Assembly: GCA_947625495.1 (NCBI GenBank)
Contig: CANQOQ010000002.1
Location: 1 to 64,000 of the forward strand
Source of the DNA: Candidatus Gastranaerophilales bacterium
Lineage (GTDB): Bacteria > Cyanobacteriota > Vampirovibrionia > Gastranaerophilales > Gastranaerophilaceae
Direction of reading: 5' to 3'
DNA: 64,000 bases
The notes under the pieces were generated by a model. It saw only the letters and a program-made list of their open reading frames with translations. It made no database searches and was not told the DNA's origin. Shown here piece after piece: positions 8,980-17,265 of this stretch. Position numbers and translations under genes: made by a program. Each line of letters begins with the position of its first letter. Positions within the stretch are counted from its first letter, which is position 1.

Positions 8980-10101
8980 ATGGTCTATTCTCTAGGGGTT
9001 AAAGGTCAAAACAATATAAAGAATATTCAAAATATTTCTTTCGGGAAAAAAGAAGAAAGAAGTAAGAGTAAGTGTGAAAATAAAGACGCAATATTAGCCG
9101 AAGAACACGCTAAACACCCTATAGGAACAGGATTAAAAATAAACACGGAAAAACTTTTTAACGCATTTACCAAATATCCGAAAAAAGGCATGGAAGGAAG
9201 CAAAAACGCTAACTTTTATGAATTTCTGACAATGGGTTCCGTGCCATATATAATCGGCAGTTTGATGATGATGGCAGTATTTAATTTTGCAAACAGATAT
9301 TTTGACACCCCTTCATCAGTCAATGCCTCTAAACTCGGCAAAAAAATGGCACTGGGTGTAGTTGCTTACGGCATATTAAAAAACATTTCAAAGAAATTTA
9401 TTGAATTACCCGTTAAATATAAATACGGTATAGATGTTAATCTTCCGTATAAAAAGATAATTAATGAACTGCCCGAAGAAAATAACAAAGATAATTTAGT
9501 TACTCATGAATATCATAAAGTATTTGAAAGCGTAGATTTCCCCCGCTGGGATTTATTATATGACAATAAATACTACGGAGATAAAAGAAACGGTTATTTT
9601 GAAAAAATAGCAGAAAAATATGGTTATAAAGAAGGAGAATTAGACTATTCCGACCAAAAAATGAAATCGAAAATAAAAGAAACAGTAACCAAAACAAAAC
9701 TATTTTCAACGTTATCATCATATCTGTGGGCAGCAACGGGTGTAGGAATTGCTCTTCAAAAGCCGTGGGAATCCATGGTATTTAACCCGAAACAAAGGAT
9801 AACAAATTTAAAAAATCATATAGAAATAGCAAAAATTGCAAAAGAACAAGGCAGAAAGATTGCAAAATACAAATTTTTCCCTCAAGATTTCTTTAATAAA
9901 CTTATTAATAGTTGTAAAGAATTTGTTAATAATAGCAATAAAGCCACTAAATATGCGGGCAGAGGGCTAATTGGAGCTGCTGTTCTTATGACTTTATTAG
10001 GCAATTTTTTCACTTTAAATAACTTTAATAAAGATAAGGGGTCTAAAACTCAGGCATCTACATCTCTGATAGATGAAAGTAAAGAAAAGGTAGTTTGTTA
10101 G
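8980..10101 (+). CDS. Membrane protein of unknown function, paralogue of the next gene
   Basis: 373 aa and not recognised. It has a polar N-terminus with an ISFGKKEE motif, hydrophobic segments at about residues 90-108 and 120-135, a pair around 245-262, and one near the C-terminus (about 325-345). After the second segment it has ELPVKYKYGIDVNLPYKK, which aligns with QLPLKLRTGVDIHQKY in the next protein, so the two look like distant paralogues. GAGGAAATA precedes ATG 8980. The GA of that site overlaps the stop of a six-codon ORF starting at 8953, which could couple translation. First gene of a four-gene operon with a GH13 protein. Confidence 0.8.
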   Translation: MVYSLGVKGQNNIKNIQNISFGKKEERSKSKCENKDAILAEEHAKHPIGTGLKINTEKLFNAFTKYPKKGMEGSKNANFYEFLTMGSVPYIIGSLMMMAVFNFANRYFDTPSSVNASKLGKKMALGVVAYGILKNISKKFIELPVKYKYGIDVNLPYKKIINELPEENNKDNLVTHEYHKVFESVDFPRWDLLYDNKYYGDKRNGYFEKIAEKYGYKEGELDYSDQKMKSKIKETVTKTKLFSTLSSYLWAATGVGIALQKPWESMVFNPKQRITNLKNHIEIAKIAKEQGRKIAKYKFFPQDFFNKLINSCKEFVNNSNKATKYAGRGLIGAAVLMTLLGNFFTLNNFNKDKGSKTQASTSLIDESKEKVVC

Positions 10102-10103
10102 TA

Positions 10104-12455
10104 ATGAGTAACTTATTGAATGCAATAATATCCAAACAAACCGTTAATCCTAAAGCACAGGACAAAATACCTGCCTTTACTTTTGATTCTGACGGAAAAA
10201 CAAAACCTGCAGAATATAAAGGGAAATTATTACCATCAAGAATCATCGGTTCTCCTGTTGAATATGTAAAAGATTTGAAAAAAGACGTAATAAGTATAGG
10301 CAGAGCAGCAAAAGGCAAAGCAAACGACCATGAACTGGGTAGAATTAATGACTTAGCAATGAAAATGGGCTCATTTGCATTAGCAACATACCTGTTTATA
10401 AAAAATCCCCTTAAGTTGAACAAGGCAATGGAATTTGCCGGATTTACAACATTTTTTACTTCAATGGCACTTTGGCCGAAATTGGCTATTCAACTTCCTC
10501 TAAAACTCAGAACAGGTGTCGATATACATCAAAAATATATAGACTCTCAAGGCAGAAAAAAAATGCTTTTCCAAGATCCGCAATATGATTTGACGGATTT
10601 ATATTCTCGTGAAGACTTGGATATGCTGGGAAACAAACTTAAAGTAAATAAAAACCTGCCGGACAGAGACAATTTTATAAAGCAAAGAGCTAAGAAAACT
10701 GCCGTTCAAGGCAACACTTTATGGATGATGACGGCAGGCTTTGCAACTCCCTTAATGAGTGCTTTGGGTTGTAACCTTCTTGAAAAGCCAATTGGTAAAG
10801 CAATTGAAAGTTATGATATTATTTCTTCAACTCTAAAACTTAACAGAGGTGTTACTACAGGACCAATATCAAATTTAAAACAAACATTAGCAGATAATTC
10901 TCTCAGAAAGTTCCTGCAAAAAAATGCAGACAGAGTAATGGATGAATCATTTATCTCCGAATTGTCATCAAAATTAGGGAAAAACTCCAACTCGGCTGTT
11001 ATTATTGATGCAATCAAGGATGAAATTTCTTCTCTCAAACGCAATGTAAAAATTGACGAACAATTTATTAAGGAAGTTTTATCAGGCGTAATTAATGAAG
11101 ATACATTAAATAAATTAAATGATGGTCAAAAAACATTATTAAATCAAGCAATGGAAGAAGGATCTTCTTCAAGAATTGCCGATATTTTAATTGATTCAAT
11201 GCAAATTACCAAAAAGCATGACAGAATTAAATTAAATAAAAACATAGTTAATTTATTGGATAATGCAAAAAAATCAAAATCCGTTCCGGTATTAAGAGAC
11301 ATAACGGATAAAATCAACATAATTAATAATAATATAAAGGAATTTGCCGCAGAAAAAAATCTGCTTGATAAATATATTTCAGCAAAAATAGGAGATAAAT
11401 CCGGTACATATATTGCAAATCAATGGAGCAGAGTTGGTAACAAATTTGTTAAATTGTTAAAACTCAGTGATAAAGAATTAAAATTAATATCAGAAGGCAA
11501 TATGGATATTTTAACAAATAAATTATCCTCTCTGGCTTCTTCTGATGTTGAATATGACAACGTTATAAAAGAACTGTTGGATTTAATTAATGATTATGAA
11601 GCAAAAACAGGAAGTACTTTTGTTTCGAAAATAAAACAAAAATCAAATGAAATATGTACAAAAGCAAGCAATAATATGAATTCAAACGGATTAGAAAAAC
11701 TTGCTAAAAGGATATCTTCGGAAGTTCAAAAAGGAACTCTTGAAAACAGTATAAATATCAATGCACAAGAAAGAATAACGGGAGCTCAATCCTCATTCTA
11801 CAGATTAATTCAATCGCTGGATTTATTTAAAAGAATAAAGAGCGGAAAACTTGAACGCCAGTTAGCGGAAATTCTCAAAGCAGAAGGACGCGAAATTGAC
11901 AAAGAACAAATAAAAAAACTTACAGATGCTTGCCAAAATGTTATTCTTAATGCTACAACAACGGATTATGTTGAAAAATTAAGGAGTTCAGCTTTCAATT
12001 TATCCGAATTTGAATACAAGACCGTTATGAGAGTATTATTTGATAACGGACTGGAAGATGATGTAACTTCATCACTGCAGCAAAGCCTTACTAACTGTAA
12101 TATCGGTATTGACAGAGCTAAAGAAATGCTTGAAGGTTACAGAAAATATAAAGATGAAGTTATGAATAAAATAGCCAACTGGCAAAATAATATTACTCCT
12201 GAATTATCAAGAAGAACAGTTTCGGGAGTAACAAACAGCGCTAATGCTGTTGAAAGAAACAGTTTGGCAGGTAAATCAATTAAAAATTATATACAAGATT
12301 TATCAAAACAAGTATATAATTCTCACAAATGGCTGAAAATATTTGGTATTTCAATGGCAGTTTTAACAGCGGTAACTCTAATAGCAGGACTTGCCATCGG
12401 AAGAAAAAGTAAAATGGAAAAACAGGTAGAGGAAGAAAGCAAGAAAAATGGCTAA
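10104..12455 (+). CDS. Large membrane protein of unknown function with long helical region
   Basis: 783 aa from ATG 10104, two bases after the previous stop; a TTG nine bases upstream is in frame but less likely. Hydrophobic segments lie at about residues 90-105, 115-130 and 205-225, and a strong single TM near the C-terminus (WLKIFGISMAVLTAVTL). Between about 240 and 740 the protein is highly charged and helical with heptad character. The QLPLKLRTGVDIHQKY and LWMMTAGF segments correspond to positions in the preceding protein. It overlaps the next gene by eight bases. No known domain recognised. Confidence 0.8.
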   Translation: MSNLLNAIISKQTVNPKAQDKIPAFTFDSDGKTKPAEYKGKLLPSRIIGSPVEYVKDLKKDVISIGRAAKGKANDHELGRINDLAMKMGSFALATYLFIKNPLKLNKAMEFAGFTTFFTSMALWPKLAIQLPLKLRTGVDIHQKYIDSQGRKKMLFQDPQYDLTDLYSREDLDMLGNKLKVNKNLPDRDNFIKQRAKKTAVQGNTLWMMTAGFATPLMSALGCNLLEKPIGKAIESYDIISSTLKLNRGVTTGPISNLKQTLADNSLRKFLQKNADRVMDESFISELSSKLGKNSNSAVIIDAIKDEISSLKRNVKIDEQFIKEVLSGVINEDTLNKLNDGQKTLLNQAMEEGSSSRIADILIDSMQITKKHDRIKLNKNIVNLLDNAKKSKSVPVLRDITDKINIINNNIKEFAAEKNLLDKYISAKIGDKSGTYIANQWSRVGNKFVKLLKLSDKELKLISEGNMDILTNKLSSLASSDVEYDNVIKELLDLINDYEAKTGSTFVSKIKQKSNEICTKASNNMNSNGLEKLAKRISSEVQKGTLENSININAQERITGAQSSFYRLIQSLDLFKRIKSGKLERQLAEILKAEGREIDKEQIKKLTDACQNVILNATTTDYVEKLRSSAFNLSEFEYKTVMRVLFDNGLEDDVTSSLQQSLTNCNIGIDRAKEMLEGYRKYKDEVMNKIANWQNNITPELSRRTVSGVTNSANAVERNSLAGKSIKNYIQDLSKQVYNSHKWLKIFGISMAVLTAVTLIAGLAIGRKSKMEKQVEEESKKNG

Positions 12456-14184
12456 TTATATTGACAGACATATTCAAATAACACCATTGCCTCAGATTCA
12501 TACATCTGTGGAATCTGTTTCCGCTGCTCCTCAGAATTATACGGTAAAAAAATCTGAGCCTTTGGGTACAAATATTCTTGAAAAATTTTTACAAAATCAA
12601 GGTCTGATTTCAGCTGCACAAGTAAATCAAGTCAATCTGACACAAACAGACAACACATATAAAAATAATCTAAGAACTAAATTTAAAAATAATGATTCCA
12701 AAATAATGGGCATAATAATAAGAAACTTTGGTGCAGAAGATAGAACAGGCAATCAGCTTTTAAGAGAAGGCGACATAAGAGGCAATTTTAATAATGCGGT
12801 AAAAAGATTGGATGAATTAAAGGGACTTGGAATTAATACACTGCATGTACTTCCCGTAAATCCTCCCGGTAAGGAAAATGCGATGGGAACAGCAGGTTCT
12901 GTATATGCACCTATGGATTTTCTTCAAATAGACCCCGCATTGGATGATAAAACAGACCCAAGAACAGTTAGAGAAGAATTTAAAAGCTTTATAAACGAAT
13001 GTCATAAACGCGGAATAAGTGTAATGCTTGATTTACCAAGCTGTGCTTCTTATGATTTATTTAAAAAACGTCCCGAATTAATGGCATTTGAAAAAGACGG
13101 TACACCAAAAACTCCGGGCGGTTGGAATGATATCAGAATGTTCAGTCCGTGGAAAGATGAGACTAAAAAAGAATTAAATCCCGAATTGCTTCAAATGCAC
13201 AAAGATTTTGTTGATATGTGTATTGATTTAGGTGTTGACGGTATTCGTGCAGATGTATCAAGAACTAAACCTACAGAATTTTGGGATATATTAATAAACT
13301 ATTCAAGGAGCAAAGACCCAGAATTTGCTTGGCTTGCTGAAAGCTATACTTATGAGGACGCTTCACCTCAATTGAATATGGATTATGACAGACCCCAAGA
13401 TGCTCTAAAAGCAGGTTTTGACAGTTATTACGGCCAGTATCATATTTTCCATGAATGGACAAAAGCTAATGAACTTATAGACTACGTAAGACAAAATATT
13501 AATATGTCGCAGGAACTTGATAAAGGTAAATCTTTAATAGGTTCATTCGGCACCCATGATGATATATCAATTATGAACCACGGCGGTGTTACATATTCCA
13601 ATTTGGTTTCAGGACTTCAAGCTACTCTTCCTATGTTGAATCCATACTACTTTGACGGATATCAAACAGGCGACGATTACATATATGACTTCGAAGGAAC
13701 TACAGATAAACAAACCGATACCGATTCTGAAGAATGCACCGTTCACAGAGGAAGACCCGACATATTCAATTTTTCAAGACCTTTAATAGGTAAACATCCC
13801 GAAATCGGTGAGTTTATGAAAGATACTTTAAATGTAAGAGAACAATACAAAGACATTTTAACTAAAGGTTCTTTCATACCGCTTCCTGTTTCAAAAAATA
13901 AAAATGATCAAATAATAGCATTTGCAAGACATCTGAACGGTAAAACTCTCATTGTTATTGCAAACAGAGATGTAAACCACAGACAAAGCGGCTCTGTTGA
14001 AATACCCGGATTAAATGAATCACAAAAATTAAATAATTTATTCCCTTCAACAGGTGAAAATTCTGTTTTCCAAGCCGGAAACGGGAAAATAAATACTGAT
14101 TTAGGTCCGGGAAGAATTCATTTATTTGAAGTAAACACTCCAAACATTGAACAATCAGGTCTGGAAGTTCTAAAACAAAAATAA
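12448..14184 (+). CDS. Divergent GH13 alpha-amylase family protein
   Basis: 578 aa. A disordered N-terminus (about 80 residues) is followed by a TIM-barrel of the alpha-amylase superfamily. Region II is DGIRADVSR (nucleophile Asp), region III is FAWLAESY (acid/base Glu) and region IV is SFGTHDD (third Asp). Region I reads VMLDLPSCASYD and lacks the usual Asn-His, so the -1 subsite is altered. A small beta domain closes the C-terminus. No signal peptide, so probably cytoplasmic. GH13 enzymes hydrolyse or transfer alpha-glucans; substrate not predictable here. The start overlaps the upstream gene by eight bases, tying it to the two membrane proteins. Confidence 0.85.
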   Translation: MANYIDRHIQITPLPQIHTSVESVSAAPQNYTVKKSEPLGTNILEKFLQNQGLISAAQVNQVNLTQTDNTYKNNLRTKFKNNDSKIMGIIIRNFGAEDRTGNQLLREGDIRGNFNNAVKRLDELKGLGINTLHVLPVNPPGKENAMGTAGSVYAPMDFLQIDPALDDKTDPRTVREEFKSFINECHKRGISVMLDLPSCASYDLFKKRPELMAFEKDGTPKTPGGWNDIRMFSPWKDETKKELNPELLQMHKDFVDMCIDLGVDGIRADVSRTKPTEFWDILINYSRSKDPEFAWLAESYTYEDASPQLNMDYDRPQDALKAGFDSYYGQYHIFHEWTKANELIDYVRQNINMSQELDKGKSLIGSFGTHDDISIMNHGGVTYSNLVSGLQATLPMLNPYYFDGYQTGDDYIYDFEGTTDKQTDTDSEECTVHRGRPDIFNFSRPLIGKHPEIGEFMKDTLNVREQYKDILTKGSFIPLPVSKNKNDQIIAFARHLNGKTLIVIANRDVNHRQSGSVEIPGLNESQKLNNLFPSTGENSVFQAGNGKINTDLGPGRIHLFEVNTPNIEQSGLEVLKQK

Positions 14185-14196
14185 CGGAAAGATATT

Positions 14197-14490
14197 ATGA
14201 AGGTTTCTTTTAATACAAATTATACAAAAATAAGATTTTGCAATAACAATACTAAAAATACCGATATTGCTGCTACAGCTTATGATAAAGAAATAAAGAA
14301 AGCTAAAGTCAAAAAGGCTGTTTCAGAATGTTCAACAATAGCCGTGGCTGTTGGTATTCTATATTTTGCTATGAAAAGAAATTTTAAATTTAACAGAATA
14401 AAAAATGCAAATAAAAAATTAGAAGAAGCTGCAAATGTACTTCTTCCGGAAATTAAAATGACTCTTCCGCCAAAAGATTCTTTATTATAG
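14197..14490 (+). CDS. Small single-TM hypothetical protein
   Basis: 97 aa. A short polar N-terminus beginning MKVSFNTNYTKIRF, a TM segment at about residues 46-62 (TIAVAVGILYFAMK), then a basic, helical C-terminus. It lies 12 bases after the GH13 gene behind a GGAAAG site and ends the operon; its stop overlaps the convergent deoC by six bases. The VSF start resembles several other unknown proteins in this window. Confidence 0.65.
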   Translation: MKVSFNTNYTKIRFCNNNTKNTDIAATAYDKEIKKAKVKKAVSECSTIAVAVGILYFAMKRNFKFNRIKNANKKLEEAANVLLPEIKMTLPPKDSLL

Positions 14491-15129
14491 AAGTTTAACT
14501 CCCGAGCTTGTTCCAAGCCTTGAAGCACCTGCATTAATAAGTGCTAATGCTTTTTCTCTGTCTTTAATTCCGCCTGAAGCCTTTATTTTGACATTTGTAT
14601 TTTGAAGTATTTTATGCATTAATTCTACGTCTTCTACTTTTGCACCGACACCGTTTTTAACAAATCCCGTCGAGGTCTTGGCAAAATCCGCACCTGATTT
14701 GTTTATTAATTCGCAAGCTTTTACGATTTCATCTTTTGTTAAAAGGTCTGTTTCTATTATTACTTTCAAAATATGGTTATTGCATGCTTGTTTTACCGTT
14801 TTAATATCGTTCTCAATATAGTTATAATCTTTATCTTTCAGGGCTTGAACGGATATTACCATATCAATTTCATCAGCTCCGTTTTCTATTGCCTGTTTTG
14901 CTTCAAAAGCTTTTGTCTCTGTTGTCGTTGAACCCAGAGGAAATCCTACAACGGTTACTATTTTTACATTACTTCCTTTAAGATATTCATTTGCAAGTTT
15001 CACATTTTGAGGATTTACACAAACACCTAAAAAACTATATTGTTTTGCTTCGTCAAAAACTTTTATAAGTTCAGATTTTGTTGCATCTTGTTTTAAAAGA
15101 GTATGTTCTATATATTGATTTATATCCAT
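14485..15129 (-). CDS. deoC: Deoxyribose-phosphate aldolase
   Basis: 214 aa class I aldolase cleaving 2-deoxyribose-5-phosphate to glyceraldehyde-3-phosphate and acetaldehyde. The Schiff-base lysine lies in FAKTSTGF and the second active lysine in KIKASGGI. VKIVTVVGFPLG and EIDMVI are typical DeoC strands. Full length. Last gene of pilT-recO-deoC, three bases after recO. Confidence 0.95.
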   Translation of the reverse strand: MDINQYIEHTLLKQDATKSELIKVFDEAKQYSFLGVCVNPQNVKLANEYLKGSNVKIVTVVGFPLGSTTTETKAFEAKQAIENGADEIDMVISVQALKDKDYNYIENDIKTVKQACNNHILKVIIETDLLTKDEIVKACELINKSGADFAKTSTGFVKNGVGAKVEDVELMHKILQNTNVKIKASGGIKDREKALALINAGASRLGTSSGVKLL

Positions 15130-15132
15130 TTT

Positions 15133-15897
15133 CTACCTTATACTTTCTAATATTTGAGTGGTTTTAAACCTTTTGGGTGAATAATATTCAATATATTTTT
15201 TTAACAAATTAATACAGGTATCAAGAATTTTTTCCGTTACCAGATTATCATATTTTGTCGCAGATAAAAAATCTTCCTTTAAAAGAGTATTTAAAAATTC
15301 TGTTATTTTATAAGGTATTTTTACTTTTTTAGCAATATCAGAAGCACAATCGGCACAAAGTATTCCGCCTTGTTCTATAGAAAAATATATATCTTCATTT
15401 TTTATTTGTTTTGAACATTTTAAACAATTTGAAAGTTCAATTGAGTAGCCTGTAATATCCATAATTTTCAGCTGAAATTTAAGGACATAAAGCATTGTCT
15501 GTTCTTTAGTTTTAGTATTTGCAAGTTTATCAAGAAGCGAGTAGAAAAGATTATATATTTCTTCGCTGTTTGGGTCATTTTCAATACCGAAATTTGCAAT
15601 TATTTCACTTATATACATTGCATAAAAAAGCTTATTCATATCGCTTCTAAGATTTAAAAAGGTATTTAAAGCTTCAGCCTGACAGATAGTATCAAGATTT
15701 CTGCCTTTATTAAGCATCAACTTGTTAGCAACAAGCATATCCATTCTTCCGCCAAGTTTACTTGTTGTTTTTTTTATACCTTTAGCCACACCTTTTATCA
15801 AGCCTTTTTCTTTTGAATACATAACTATAATTTTATCAGCTTCACTAATACTGTAGGATTTAAGGTTTATAACATTTGTAGTGAATTGTTCTTTCAT
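15133..15897 (-). CDS. recO: DNA repair protein RecO
   Basis: 254 aa from ATG 15897. An upstream GTG at 15912 is also in frame but would overlap pilT; GAAGG about ten bases before the ATG supports the shorter form. An N-terminal OB fold (residues 1-80) and a helical C-terminal part with a four-Cys zinc site (CLKC and CADC) are visible. RecO loads RecA on gapped DNA with RecR and anneals strands. One base separates it from pilT. Confidence 0.93.
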   Translation of the reverse strand: MKEQFTTNVINLKSYSISEADKIIVMYSKEKGLIKGVAKGIKKTTSKLGGRMDMLVANKLMLNKGRNLDTICQAEALNTFLNLRSDMNKLFYAMYISEIIANFGIENDPNSEEIYNLFYSLLDKLANTKTKEQTMLYVLKFQLKIMDITGYSIELSNCLKCSKQIKNEDIYFSIEQGGILCADCASDIAKKVKIPYKITEFLNTLLKEDFLSATKYDNLVTEKILDTCINLLKKYIEYYSPKRFKTTQILESIR

Positions 15898-15898
15898 T

Positions 15899-16987
15899 TT
15901 ATAAACCTTCACTTCCGGAGAATACGCCTTTTATAAGATGTATAAGCTCATTAGGATTATCTGAATTATTAATTGCCGTTTCTTGAGTTATAAGATTATT
16001 TTTATACAATTCATAAAGTGATTTATTAAATGTAATCATATCATTATAACTGCCTTTTTGAACAAGTTTATAAATTTCTTCAAGTTCATTTTTAATAATA
16101 AAATCTTTAATTGTAGGAGTAGAAAACAATATTTCAACAGCGGGAATTCTGCCTTTAGAATCAGCTTTTAGCAACAGTTTTTGTGATATTGTTCCTCTAA
16201 ATACTTCCGCAAATTGACTTCTTACAATTTCACGTTCTATAGGTTCAAAAAAGCTCAATAATCTGTTTATGGTATGTACTGCATTATAAGTATGCATTGT
16301 TGCGATAACAAGATGCCCTGTTTCAGCGGCAAACAGAGCACTTTTAACAGTATCCCTGTCCCTGATTTCACCTATTACAATTACATCAGGGTCTTGTCTT
16401 AAAGTATATTTTATTCCTTCTTCATAATTTTTAGTATCAAGTCCTATTTGTCTTTGAGTAAAAATTGATTTTTTACTTGTATAAACATATTCAATAGGAT
16501 CTTCAATAGTAACAATATGTTTTTGATAGTTATTATTAATAAATTCAATAATAGAAGCAATGGTAGTTGATTTACCCGAACCAGAACTTCCGGTTACAAG
16601 TATAATACCGTTATCAAGACTTGTAAATTTTTCCAAACTTTCAGGAAGATTTAATTCTTTAAGTGTCGGTATATTAAATGATATAACCCTTATATTTAAA
16701 GAATATTTACCAAAAGTTCGTGCCAAATTAATCCTGAATCTTGCCGCTCCTTTTAATTCATAAGGATAATCAAAATCGGAGGAGTCTAAAATTTGTTTTT
16801 GTATTTCTTGTGGTGCTGTTGTTTTTATAGCCTGTATTATATCCTCTTGAGTAACAGCGGACAGATTTGTTTTAAGTATTTTGCCATTTACTCTCATTGC
16901 AGGAACTTCACCCGTTATATAATGAATATCCGATGCTTTGAGTTCTACTGCTTTACTAAGCAGTGTATTTATATTATATTCTTCCAT
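15899..16987 (-). CDS. pilT: Type IV pilus retraction ATPase PilT
   Basis: 362 aa. PilT hexamers depolymerise type IV pili and power twitching. Walker A GSSGSGKS (residues 133-140), the Walker B region VIVIGEIRDRDT, the His box GHLVIATMHT, and a C-terminal DMITFNKSLYELY segment are visible. The AIRNLIRE motif typical of many PilT C-termini is not evident, so a PilU-like or other PilT-family role is possible. It lies apart from other pilus assembly genes, though a prepilin-like gene is at 36126. Confidence 0.88.
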   Translation of the reverse strand: MEEYNINTLLSKAVELKASDIHYITGEVPAMRVNGKILKTNLSAVTQEDIIQAIKTTAPQEIQKQILDSSDFDYPYELKGAARFRINLARTFGKYSLNIRVISFNIPTLKELNLPESLEKFTSLDNGIILVTGSSGSGKSTTIASIIEFINNNYQKHIVTIEDPIEYVYTSKKSIFTQRQIGLDTKNYEEGIKYTLRQDPDVIVIGEIRDRDTVKSALFAAETGHLVIATMHTYNAVHTINRLLSFFEPIEREIVRSQFAEVFRGTISQKLLLKADSKGRIPAVEILFSTPTIKDFIIKNELEEIYKLVQKGSYNDMITFNKSLYELYKNNLITQETAINNSDNPNELIHLIKGVFSGSEGL

Positions 16988-17113
16988 TTTTTATTTCACC
17001 CGTATTTAATAACAGTATATTATTTTTTTTATGAATAAAAAATAAATTTACATTTAAAAAATTAATATTATGTAATGTTTTTGACTATTACGTGTATTTG
17101 TTGTGTAATTAAA

Positions 17114-17238
17114 ATGTCCGAGCAAAATTTTACGATAAGCCACGAAGTGGTGAGAGTAAGATTTTGTGAGTGGCATATTCAAAAGGTGAGCACTCGTACA
17201 GCGACGAGGAGTCGGTGGTAGAGTGCGACACTAGATTA
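17114..17238 (+). repeat. Dispersed intergenic repeat, short copy (C)
   Basis: 125 bp between pilT (-) and smc (+). It keeps both ends of the 227-bp element seen at 40137 and 55635 (TGTCCGAG at the left, GCGACACTAGATTA at the right) and the first hairpin (AAATTTTAC to GTAAGATTTT with CCAC/GTGG inside), but lacks about 100 bp of the middle. A second compact stem (GCACTC to GAGTGC) replaces it. Confidence 0.8.
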
Positions 17239-17265
17239 TGATTATTAAGGCATGCGAAAAAATAA

